From positions 1-14,351 of the forward strand of contig JAHFLI010000015.1 in assembly GCA_023255615.1 (NCBI GenBank): 14,351 nt of DNA, written 5' to 3'. The translations under genes were made by a program, and so were the position numbers. The stretch is from Candidatus Woesearchaeota archaeon. GTDB taxonomy: Archaea > Nanobdellota > Nanobdellia > Woesearchaeales > JACQSR01. The notes below the pieces were generated by a model. It was given only the letters and a program-made list of their open reading frames with translations. It was not told the DNA's origin and did no database searches. This document shows positions 6,904-13,391 of the stretch, one piece after another (the stretch's first letter is position 1; every line of letters begins with the position of its first letter).

Positions 6904-7674
6904 ATGATCGATTATGGATTAAAGGGGAAGTATGTAGTGATCACCGGGGCCTCAACAGGGCTTGGTCAGGTGTGCGCTAGCGCTTTTTCTGAGGAAGGAG
7001 CTCTTCTTTTTCTTGCGTCGAGGTCTCTTGAAAAAATGGAAGGGCTAAAACAATCTTTTTCACATCCGGACGATCACATTATTTTTTCCGGAGATTTAAC
7101 AGATTATTCTGTCGTTTCAACATGCGCTGAAGCCATACTTCATAAGGGTGTTCCAGATGTTATTATTCATGCGATGGGTGGAGGTTTGGGGCTCCGAGAA
7201 CCATTGCTGCTTTCCGATGAATTAGACCTTCTTTTTCGAACAAATCTCGGATCCGCGGCTGAGCTTAACCGATTAATCATTCCCTCAATGGTGGAAAGAA
7301 AAAAAGGAAACGTCATTCATGTCGGATCAATAACGTCGACGGATGCAGTAGGCTCGGTAGGGTATAACAGCGTCAAGGCATCAGTCGCAGCATATATTAG
7401 GACATTAGGAAGAAGCCTTGCATCTTCAGGCGTGATCGTTACTGGGGTGCTCCCTGGGGGATTTCTCGCTCCAGATAACGCGATGGTGCGATTACGACAA
7501 TCAAAACCCGATATTTATGAAAAATTAGTCAATGAACGGTATCCACGCGGAAAAATGGGCGATGCCTCGGAAATCATTCCTCTTATGTTTTTTTTAAGTT
7601 CATCTCATGCAGCAATGATGGCTGGTTGTTGTGTACCTATTGATGGTGGTGAAGGGCTTTCCTATATCTTATGA
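6904..7674 (+). CDS. Short-chain dehydrogenase/reductase (classical SDR)
   Basis: A 256-residue classical SDR at the family's normal length. It has the TGASTGLG cofactor loop at residues 14-21 and the catalytic set S142, Y154 and K158 (YNSVK). The usual NNAG position reads HAMGGG instead, a modest departure. GVLPGGFLAP and a C-terminal CCVPIDGGEG are typical of the fold. It should oxidise an alcohol or reduce a ketone using NAD(P)(H). Its stop overlaps the methyltransferase start as ATGA, and a dehydrogenase follows, so the three products probably act on one pathway, perhaps a polyol or sugar. That substrate is inferred from context only. Confidence 0.88.
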   Translation: MIDYGLKGKYVVITGASTGLGQVCASAFSEEGALLFLASRSLEKMEGLKQSFSHPDDHIIFSGDLTDYSVVSTCAEAILHKGVPDVIIHAMGGGLGLREPLLLSDELDLLFRTNLGSAAELNRLIIPSMVERKKGNVIHVGSITSTDAVGSVGYNSVKASVAAYIRTLGRSLASSGVIVTGVLPGGFLAPDNAMVRLRQSKPDIYEKLVNERYPRGKMGDASEIIPLMFFLSSSHAAMMAGCCVPIDGGEGLSYIL

Positions 7675-8363
7675 GAGAATACAATGCATTACAGGGATAT
7701 CCAGAACCAAAAGAACCGCGTATAGTCGGTCCAACTATCCGCACCATGCGTAACAGGATTATTGCATCCTATCGAGATGACCGGTATTATGATGGGGACC
7801 GCAATAATGGGTACGGCGGGTTCCGTTATGATGGACGATGGAACCCCATTGCCGAACATATGTTCAAAGAGTATGGATTGTATGAAGATTCGGCGGTTCT
7901 CCATGTCGGCTGTGAAAAGGCATTTTTGCTTCATGATTTTCATCAGATGTACCCCCGGATGACTATTCGGGGAACGGATATTTCAGAATATGCATTAAAC
8001 AATGCGATGGATGACGTGAAACCGTTTTTACAAAAATCCCTCTTTACTGCGTTGCCCTTTCCTGATAAATCCTTTGACTTCGTCATTGCAATTGGGGTTG
8101 TCTATTGTTTAAATCTCAGTGATGCCATAAAATGTCTTCGGGAAATTCAACGGGTCGGAAAAGGAAAAAGTTTCATCACCTTGGCTGCATATCGTACTGA
8201 GGAAGAGAAAAAAATTTTTGAATATTGGACTTTGTTGGGATCAACCGTCTTGCACGAGGATGACTGGGTAGAGGTGCTCACCCATGTCGGTTATACCGGA
8301 GATTATAAATTTACAACGGCCCGATCATTGAAATTAATTCCCGAGAGAAATGCAGTCCCATGA
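7671..8363 (+). CDS. Class I SAM-dependent methyltransferase with unusual motif I
   Basis: A 230-residue protein with the methyltransferase order of motifs: VLHVGCEKAFLLHDF at about 76-90 (motif I), RGTDISEYAL at 100-109 (acidic loop after strand 2), ALPFPDKSFDFVIAIGVVYCL (motif IV region) and CLREIQRVGKGKSFI. In close relatives motif I usually reads roughly DVGCGKGF; here the acidic residue is His and two glycines are Glu and Ala. SAM binding may therefore be altered or lost. The first 65 residues hold an arginine- and tyrosine-rich segment (YRDDRYYDGDRNNGYGG) that may bind substrate. It overlaps the SDR before it and the dehydrogenase after it by 4 bases each. The fold is clear; activity and target are not. 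Confidence 0.8.
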   Translation: MREYNALQGYPEPKEPRIVGPTIRTMRNRIIASYRDDRYYDGDRNNGYGGFRYDGRWNPIAEHMFKEYGLYEDSAVLHVGCEKAFLLHDFHQMYPRMTIRGTDISEYALNNAMDDVKPFLQKSLFTALPFPDKSFDFVIAIGVVYCLNLSDAIKCLREIQRVGKGKSFITLAAYRTEEEKKIFEYWTLLGSTVLHEDDWVEVLTHVGYTGDYKFTTARSLKLIPERNAVP

Positions 8364-9403
8364 AAGTAGCAGTATTGTATGAGATAAACAAGCCCCTTGT
8401 GATTGAAGAAGTAACTTTGCCGCCATTGAAATATGGGCAGGTGCTTGTGAAGTTGAAAACATCAGGATTGTGCCATAAACAACTTGAAGAAATGACTGGA
8501 AAACGAGGTCATGATCCTTTTTTGCCTCACCTCCTTGGACATGAAGGTGCGGGAATCGTGAAAGACATTGGGCCAGGGGTTTCGTTTGTTAACAAAGGAG
8601 ATCATGTTGTCCTTGGATGGATGAAGGGCAAGGGAATTAATTCAGAACCTCCTGAGTATACAAATGGGCGTAATAAATTGAATGCTGGATGGATCACTAC
8701 CTTTAATGAGTACGGCATTTATTCCGAGAATAGGGTCACCTCCATAAAAAAAGAAATGCCGTTTGATGTGGCATGTTTATTGGGGTGTGCAGTTACAACA
8801 GGATACGGTGTTGTCAATCGAATTGCTAAAATGGAATCCAGAAAAAAGGTAGCCGTATTTGGTATTGGAGGAATTGGATTAAACGTAGTACAATGGGCTT
8901 CTGTCCGCGGTGCTACCCATGTCATTGCGGTTGATTTACGGAACGATAAATTAGAACTAGCGCGCAGAATCGGGGCGACTCATGTGATTAATGCAGGAAA
9001 TGAGCACGCTGTTGATGCCGTTAGGACCATCACTGATGGCGGTGCTGATTATGTGTTTGAAGCAGCAGGAAATATTCATGTTATGGAACAGGCTTATGAG
9101 GCGACAAATGGAAAAGGACTAACTGTTCTTATGGGTGTTCCAAAAAAAGAAGATAAATTATGCATCGATCCTATCCCCCTTTATCTGGGACGGCGCATAA
9201 CAGGATGCCATGGAGGAGATACAGTAAAAGATGAAGACATTCCTTTGGCAGTTGACTTATACCTGCAGGGAAAGCTTAAACTGAATGAACTGATTACAGA
9301 ACGAATTCATTTGAGTGGCATTAATGAAGCTTTTCAACGCATGAAGGAAGGAAAGATTGTTGGCCGATCGATTATTGAATTCGAGAGGAGTTCACCGGAT
9401 TGA
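8360..9403 (+). CDS. Zinc-dependent medium-chain alcohol dehydrogenase
   Basis: A 347-residue MDR protein. Catalytic zinc ligands match C38 (GLCHKQ), H61 with E62 (LLGHEGAG) and C143 (LGCAVTTGYG). The NAD(P)-binding motif is FGIGGIG at residues 167-173, followed by VIAVDLRNDKLELARRIGA, whose Asp suggests preference for NAD. The lobe that in many family members carries four structural-zinc cysteines (around residues 88-112) has none, so this protein probably binds only the catalytic zinc. It would oxidise an alcohol or polyol to the carbonyl, or the reverse. It is the third gene of the coupled operon, starting in the ATGA shared with the methyltransferase stop. Confidence 0.9.
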   Translation: MKVAVLYEINKPLVIEEVTLPPLKYGQVLVKLKTSGLCHKQLEEMTGKRGHDPFLPHLLGHEGAGIVKDIGPGVSFVNKGDHVVLGWMKGKGINSEPPEYTNGRNKLNAGWITTFNEYGIYSENRVTSIKKEMPFDVACLLGCAVTTGYGVVNRIAKMESRKKVAVFGIGGIGLNVVQWASVRGATHVIAVDLRNDKLELARRIGATHVINAGNEHAVDAVRTITDGGADYVFEAAGNIHVMEQAYEATNGKGLTVLMGVPKKEDKLCIDPIPLYLGRRITGCHGGDTVKDEDIPLAVDLYLQGKLKLNELITERIHLSGINEAFQRMKEGKIVGRSIIEFERSSPD

Positions 9404-9504
9404 GTGTCCTGTAGAAAAAGCTTATTCGCGAAATTCGTCACTGAGCTAGAGTCCGTAGGTTTCTTTCACGAGATAGGATTAAAAATAATGGAAACCTCAT
9501 CCAT

Positions 9505-9837
9505 CTAATCTTGAGTGTATTCCTTGTGATCTCCTTTGAGATATAATTCTGCTTTTGTTAATTCTTTTCCCAAGTACGCAGCATGAACGAGCAATGATAC
9601 AAGCCCTTCTTTAACGATTGCATGATACATTTCATCTGCATTTGTTCCAATGAATTTAGTCTTCAGATGGTGATCATTGGAGCAAAATCCAACTTCGATG
9701 ATTCCATCTTTTTTATTAACCTTAATAAGAAAATATCCTTTTGGATCTTGTCGCCACGGCTTCGGCTGCCTTCTTGTTTCTATTACCTTCTCCACGTCCT
9801 CTGAAATTTCATGAAATGTTCCCTTTATCTTATTCAT
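9505..9837 (-). CDS. DUF4346-like protein
   Basis: A 110-residue soluble protein of unknown function. The pattern WRQDPKGYFLIKV, then IEVGFCSNDHHLKTKFIG, then LVSLLVHAAYLGKELTKAE and a terminal EYTQD matches my recollection of the DUF4346 domain. That domain occurs as a stand-alone protein in archaea and fused to larger proteins in archaea and cyanobacteria. No catalytic residues are established. The ATG at 9837 is backed by a TATA box 26.5 bases upstream, so the mRNA is probably leaderless. It is transcribed alone, convergent with the dehydrogenase operon and divergent from Nudix 1, and is likely a housekeeping gene beside the accessory genes. Confidence 0.75.
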   Translation of the reverse strand: MNKIKGTFHEISEDVEKVIETRRQPKPWRQDPKGYFLIKVNKKDGIIEVGFCSNDHHLKTKFIGTNADEMYHAIVKEGLVSLLVHAAYLGKELTKAELYLKGDHKEYTQD

Positions 9838-9858
9838 TGCACCATTGTGAAGGGAATC

Positions 9859-9868
9859 TTTTATAAAA
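9859..9868 (-). promoter_or_regulatory. TATA box for the DUF4346-like gene
   Basis: TTTTATAAAA is centred 26.5 bases from the ATG at 9837, giving a leaderless transcript. The element is symmetric, but on the plus strand no start lies at the right distance. Confidence 0.65.
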
Positions 9869-9918
9869 CTTATGGCTGTTGGTTATAAGAGAAAAACCTT
9901 TTCCAAAGGAGATACATT

Positions 9919-9926
9919 TTTATAAT
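9919..9926 (+). promoter_or_regulatory. TATA box for Nudix hydrolase 1
   Basis: TTTATAAT is centred 25 bases upstream of the ATG at 9947. It favours that ATG over the in-frame TTG at 9929, which lies almost inside the box. A short dyad CCTTT/AAAGG at 9897-9909 lies just upstream. Confidence 0.6.
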
Positions 9927-9946
9927 ATTTGAATATCGGAAATGAC

Positions 9947-10447
9947 ATGAAGTCAGTCACCTGCGTCTTGCCCTATGTAGGAAATCAATTTTTACTCCAA
10001 TTGCGTGATTTTAAAGGGGGAATTGTGTATCCTGGGATGTGGGGTTTTTTTGGAGGATCAATATTCCTTAACGAAGAACCTCGTGATTCTGCCTTTCGCG
10101 AAATTGAGGAAGAAATAGGCCTTCAACCACCTTTCCTGTATTTCCTTGGCAGGTTTACTATTGCTGATCTCCACGATGTTGAGAGTTATACCTATTTTTT
10201 TCCACTTTCGAAAAACCTGTCATCATTAGTATTAAATGAAGGTGCAGATTTTGGTCTTTTTTCAGTTGATAAGATTCGGACCTTTTCATTATACTCACAA
10301 AAATACGGAAAAAATTTCCCAGTCGTCCCGTCGGAATATGTCTCGGCAGTCTTGGGTCAATGCCAAACATTAATCAGAAATGGTATCCCCAAGCAACTCA
10401 TTGTTCGTCCTAAGAAAATGGGATCCAATACGGGAAAGGGGGTGTAA
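9947..10447 (+). CDS. Nudix hydrolase 1
   Basis: A 166-residue Nudix protein. The Nudix box is complete: G, five residues, E, then seven residues and REIEEEIGL, matching GX5EX7REUXEEXGU, which binds the catalytic metal. WGFFGGS just before the box and the following EGADFGLFSVDKI recall Nudix proteins found in nucleotide-sugar clusters. It likely cleaves a nucleoside diphosphate linked to another group; a nucleotide sugar is a reasonable but unproven guess. The ATG at 9947 fits a leaderless start. The last 78 bases overlap the 3' end of the glycosyltransferase gene on the other strand, so one of the two tails may be a late extension. A paralogue lies at 11571-11906. Confidence 0.85.
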   Translation: MKSVTCVLPYVGNQFLLQLRDFKGGIVYPGMWGFFGGSIFLNEEPRDSAFREIEEEIGLQPPFLYFLGRFTIADLHDVESYTYFFPLSKNLSSLVLNEGADFGLFSVDKIRTFSLYSQKYGKNFPVVPSEYVSAVLGQCQTLIRNGIPKQLIVRPKKMGSNTGKGV

Positions 10448-11578
10448 ATGGTGCGGGCATGCGGCTAAAATCTCTTGGAATTGCCGGTGATTTTTCTTAT
10501 CCTGTGATGTTAAGATTTCTTTTCCACCGAGTCGATTCATCATCTCTTTTGTTACTTCAAGAATCTCTTCCGGAGAATTTTCGACGAGAACTAATCCGGC
10601 GCGTTCATATGACCCAGTATCATAAAAATAAAGAACGTCTGTATTGGCAATTTGTTTGAAAGTCAGGAATCGTCTTGTTCTCGAGTCTAACAATTTTTTC
10701 GGTAAATATAATTCATTCTTGCTGAGCGGAGGCCATCCAAGAGGTATGTAATTGCATCCAATTGCTGGAACTCCAAGTGCCGTTGCAAGAAGAATGAGCC
10801 CTCCCGAGCTCCCTAAAAAAAAACGGCAATGTCCAGTCAAAAATACATCTCCAAAATCAGATCGATAGAGATTCGCGTAATCAATGATTCGCGGATTACT
10901 TGTTTTTAGTGGTTTCTCTGTTTTGGCGCCCATTCGAATGACAAACCCCCCCTTTTTTGTGATATGCTCTGCAGATTTGAGATATGAATCAATAGAACAA
11001 TCTCGAAATGACATCCGGTTGGTGGAATCTCGGTCACTCAAATATACCGGATCTCTCGCATGGATGCATACATACCATGACGTTACACCCATCGATGCCA
11101 GAAGCTCTTTCCCTTTTCTTATTTCTTCAGGAGTAAAAGAAAGCTGAGGATTCCCGAATGAGAAGACCTTGGATTCATTTGATTCAAACGGAAGGTCATA
11201 ATACACCTTTAGCCAGTTAAGCAAAGAATAGTCGGAAGAAACAGTCATAAACACTCGATTGCCGTATAATTCTCTTGGCAGTTGAATAATACAAAATTCT
11301 CTTTTGTACATGTTCAACAACTGATGATTGCTTGGTTGATCACTTGCGATTCCCACAAAGAATCTTTTCATCTTTTTTTTCCCCTGCAGATCCAGACTTC
11401 GAAGAAATAATTCGGTGTTTGCAGCCAGATGGCCGATTCGATTATCAATCAACCTGACAAATCGGATCCTGAAGGTAGCTTTCCCTAATAATAAAAGACA
11501 AGCAAGAGGTACAAGTAAGATATTCATAATGAGATAATAGAGCAATTTGCCCAAAGAAATGAATTGGCGTTCAATCAT
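10370..11578 (-). CDS. TIGR04372-type putative glycosyltransferase, membrane-anchored
   Basis: A 402-residue protein. The N-terminus has one hydrophobic segment at about residues 10-32 (YYLIMNILLVPLACLLLL), probably a membrane anchor. The C-terminal half carries WYVCIHARDPVYL, SFRDCSIDSYLKSAEHI, GGFVIRMGAK, IIDYAN, RSDFGDVFLTGHCRFFLGS, PLGWPPLSKNELYLPKK and RRFLTF. I recognise this series as the TIGR04372 family found in surface-polysaccharide clusters. It presumably transfers a sugar to a glycan at the membrane. I chose the ATG at 11578 because it overlaps the Nudix 2 stop by 8 bases (coupling); an upstream in-frame ATG at 11611 would add 11 residues. Nudix 2 is encoded just upstream in the same operon. 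Donor and acceptor are unknown. Confidence 0.8.
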   Translation of the reverse strand: MIERQFISLGKLLYYLIMNILLVPLACLLLLGKATFRIRFVRLIDNRIGHLAANTELFLRSLDLQGKKKMKRFFVGIASDQPSNHQLLNMYKREFCIIQLPRELYGNRVFMTVSSDYSLLNWLKVYYDLPFESNESKVFSFGNPQLSFTPEEIRKGKELLASMGVTSWYVCIHARDPVYLSDRDSTNRMSFRDCSIDSYLKSAEHITKKGGFVIRMGAKTEKPLKTSNPRIIDYANLYRSDFGDVFLTGHCRFFLGSSGGLILLATALGVPAIGCNYIPLGWPPLSKNELYLPKKLLDSRTRRFLTFKQIANTDVLYFYDTGSYERAGLVLVENSPEEILEVTKEMMNRLGGKEILTSQDKKNHRQFQEILAACPHHLHPLSRIGSHFLRTNNELLGDTISD

Positions 11579-11906
11579 AAGACAATTCCTTTTTTCTTGA
11601 AAATTCTTCAAATATCTGCAATTTGCTTACCTCATTTTGCAAGGGAAATCGATATGCAAATGCAGGCAGTCCGTCAAGCTCTTTGATTTCGTCATAACTG
11701 AAGTATTCCAATTCCGCCTGAATGCCGAGTTCTTCATTGAGTTCACGTGCAGCGGCCTGTTGAGGAACTTCATTTTCCTGAATTGATCCACTAAAAAAAC
11801 CCCATTTTCCAGCAAAAATAATCCAGTCCTTTTCATCGCGCAATCGTAGGAGCACCTTGTTCTGTACCAATGGAAGGATCACCACCACTGGCATTGGTTT
11901 CTTCAT
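11571..11906 (-). CDS. Nudix hydrolase 2, short
   Basis: A 111-residue Nudix protein with an intact box (GSIQENE, then seven residues, then RELNEELGI). It clearly resembles Nudix 1: WGFF(S/G)GS, the LRD motif and a FPL strand are shared. It ends about 50 residues earlier, shortly after LQIFEEFSRKKELSYD, where Nudix 1 continues with EGADFGLFS and a tail. It may be a natural short form or C-terminally truncated, with the glycosyltransferase start now taking over. Start at ATG 11906 is supported by a TATA box 25.5 bases upstream. It is the first gene of a two-gene operon and may supply or police the nucleotide-sugar pool of that glycosyltransferase (inference). Confidence 0.82.
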   Translation of the reverse strand: MKKPMPVVVILPLVQNKVLLRLRDEKDWIIFAGKWGFFSGSIQENEVPQQAAARELNEELGIQAELEYFSYDEIKELDGLPAFAYRFPLQNEVSKLQIFEEFSRKKELSYD

Positions 11907-11907
11907 G

Positions 11908-11917
11908 TATCCGGATA
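11908..11917. repeat. 10-base perfect palindrome at the Nudix 2 start
   Basis: TATCCGGATA is fully self-complementary and sits between the Nudix 2 TATA box and its ATG, 2 to 11 bases upstream of the start. A repressor bound there would block transcription. A 10-base palindrome can also occur by chance. Confidence 0.35.
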
Positions 11918-11927
11918 AAAAATCCCC

Positions 11928-11935
11928 CTATAAAA
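11928..11935 (-). promoter_or_regulatory. TATA box for the Nudix 2-glycosyltransferase operon
   Basis: TTTTATAG on the minus strand is centred 25.5 bases from the ATG at 11906, predicting a leaderless mRNA. Confidence 0.6.
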
Positions 11936-11961
11936 GAATTGCGGAATAGCCATCGATACCC

Positions 11962-11968
11962 TTAAATA
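11962..11968 (+). promoter_or_regulatory. TATA box upstream of the hemerythrin pseudogene
   Basis: TTAAATA is centred 26 bases before the ATG at 11991. The promoter spacing is intact although the gene behind it is frameshifted, suggesting recent decay. Confidence 0.55.
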
Positions 11969-11990
11969 GTAAAATGTCCTTTCTGCTGGC

Positions 11991-12236
11991 ATGGATACCG
12001 TACTCTCATACATGGGCGATGATCACGACCGTTTAGATCGAATCTTTGCCGAATATCAGAAACAGAAAAATTACCCCGAGGCATCAAAAAATCTCTTTCA
12101 TGAATTTCTCACGGGACTCTATCGGCACATCTCTATTGGGAGGAGGAGATTTTATTTCCGTTGTTCGAGAAAAAGACCGGAATGTTCGTCGGACCATGTC
12201 CACATTGTTAAGGTTCTTTCTTCAAAGAAAATTTAA
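11991..12236 (+). pseudogene. Frameshifted hemerythrin-domain protein
   Basis: The first 46 codons encode MDTVLSYMGDDHDRLDRIF and LFHEFLTGLYRH, the first two helices of a hemerythrin-like di-iron domain. The expected continuation, HLYWEEEILFPLFEKKTGM, is present from 12128 but in another frame. Removing two bases from the CACA at 12126-12129 would join them, which suggests a 2-base duplication. That frame ends at a TAA at 12209. The expected GPTxVMRxEH segment is reduced: GP is followed by a shift back to the first frame, which reads DHVHIVKVLSSKKI and stops at 12236, so a small deletion is likely. The last helix is also cut short. Intact relatives sense or bind O2 or iron. The 3' end overlaps the HAD stop codon. 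A sequencing error would need to have happened twice. Confidence 0.78.
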
Positions 12237-12874
12237 AGCAATGGTCTCATTATGGGGAGGGTCAAGAGATCGCTGAAATGATCGATCACGACATCTGCCC
12301 TCTGAAGATCTTTCCGTGGCAATGTCGTCGTAATGGCGATGCAATATGCACCCGCTCGTTTTGCCGCTTCAATTCCCAATGGGGCGTTTTCAACAACGAT
12401 GCATTGAGTAATGGGAACGTATAATCGACGTGCTGCTGCAAGGTAGGATGCCGGATGGGGTTTTCCACGGTGAACGTCTTTTGGCGTGATGACGACTTTG
12501 AATTTATCGATCACAAAATGAGGAACTGATTGGCGCAGTCGATGATATTCTGCAGCAGTAACCAATGCAAGGGGAATCCTCTTTTTGTGCAACTTATTAA
12601 GAATTTCCTGAACATGGGGATATAATGTCGTCTTGTGATGGACAAGAAAATAATCATCTTTTGACTTCATTATTGAATATGCCTCTTTTTCTTCAATGCC
12701 AAACTGATGGCAGAATCTCAACGCAAGATCAAAGAGGGGTGTTCCTTCCAAATGGAAATAATCGTTGGGAGTAAGTAACACTCCGTAGTTATTCAGCACT
12801 GATCTCCACGCCAGAAAGTTATCCTGCATCGTATCCGCGATCACCCCATCATAATCAAAAAGAATTGCTTTCAT
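12233..12874 (-). CDS. HAD-superfamily hydrolase, beta-phosphoglucomutase-like
   Basis: A 213-residue HAD protein. Motif I is FDYDGVIADT with the nucleophile D7 and general acid D9; a helical cap follows (about residues 15-90); motif II is VTAAEYHRL; GKPHPASY supplies the motif III lysine; and VVENAPLGIEAAKRAG contains the motif IV acidic residue. This layout matches phosphatases and mutases acting on sugar phosphates. Motif IV reads VEN rather than the usual VED, but with E present. It is the last gene of the minus-strand operon and starts in the ATGA shared with the DJ-1/PfpI stop. In this setting it may dephosphorylate a sugar precursor (inference). Confidence 0.86.
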   Translation of the reverse strand: MKAILFDYDGVIADTMQDNFLAWRSVLNNYGVLLTPNDYFHLEGTPLFDLALRFCHQFGIEEKEAYSIMKSKDDYFLVHHKTTLYPHVQEILNKLHKKRIPLALVTAAEYHRLRQSVPHFVIDKFKVVITPKDVHRGKPHPASYLAAARRLYVPITQCIVVENAPLGIEAAKRAGAYCIAITTTLPRKDLQRADVVIDHFSDLLTLPIMRPLL

Positions 12875-13389
12875 CTCTTTTTTTCATCAAAAACGCGCAA
12901 TACCTCTTTCATCCAATCACCGAGGTATTTGTAATGAGGACAGGATACGACATTATTATCAGTCACGAACGGAGCATCAACATATGTTGCTCCTGCATTA
13001 TTAATATCATCCTTTATGCTGTAATATCCTGATATTCGGCGACCTTTGACAATCTTTGCGGAGATGAGCATCTGAGATCCATGGCAAATCGACGCAATGA
13101 CTTTTCCTTCTGCATCGATTTTGTGAATAAAATTCAATACTTCCTCATTTTGTCTGAGATATTCCATGCATTTTGCGCCACCGGGAATGCACAATAAATC
13201 ATAGTCATAAGTTGAAATACCGGCAATGTCGCGAGTCGGAGTTATCGTGGCGCCTAATTGTCCCTGGACAACCTCTTTTCCTTTCGTTGCAACATCAACA
13301 GTAAATCCTGCTTCCTGCAAGCGATAGAATGGATAAATAAATTCGTGATCCTGAACAAACTTTCCCGTTATGATTAATGCCCGTTTCAT
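12871..13389 (-). CDS. DJ-1/PfpI family protein
   Basis: A 172-residue protein, full length for the family. The nucleophile elbow is ASICHGSQML with C102 and the adjacent H103; E16 in DHEF is the conserved partner glutamate; LLCIPGG supplies the oxyanion region. Members include intracellular proteases, glyoxalase- or deglycase-like enzymes and redox sensors, so activity cannot be assigned. It follows the ThDP enzyme by two bases, behind a good ribosome site (AGGGGTG, five bases from the ATG), and overlaps the HAD gene by 4 bases. It may detoxify reactive carbonyl products of the ThDP enzyme (inference). Confidence 0.88.
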   Translation of the reverse strand: MKRALIITGKFVQDHEFIYPFYRLQEAGFTVDVATKGKEVVQGQLGATITPTRDIAGISTYDYDLLCIPGGAKCMEYLRQNEEVLNFIHKIDAEGKVIASICHGSQMLISAKIVKGRRISGYYSIKDDINNAGATYVDAPFVTDNNVVSCPHYKYLGDWMKEVLRVFDEKKR

Positions 13390-13391
13390 AC

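Noticed and set aside
9425..9432. TTCGCGAA palindrome
   Set aside because: An isolated 8-base palindrome after a gene end is expected by chance and has no promoter nearby.
9457..9497. AGGTTTC/GAAACCT inverted repeat as a terminator
   Set aside because: A 7-base stem with a 27-base loop and no following T run is too weak to call a terminator, though it sits between convergent genes.
12046..12276. Overlapping open frame starting MPNIRNRKI
   Set aside because: It is a third frame of the decayed hemerythrin region and resembles no family.
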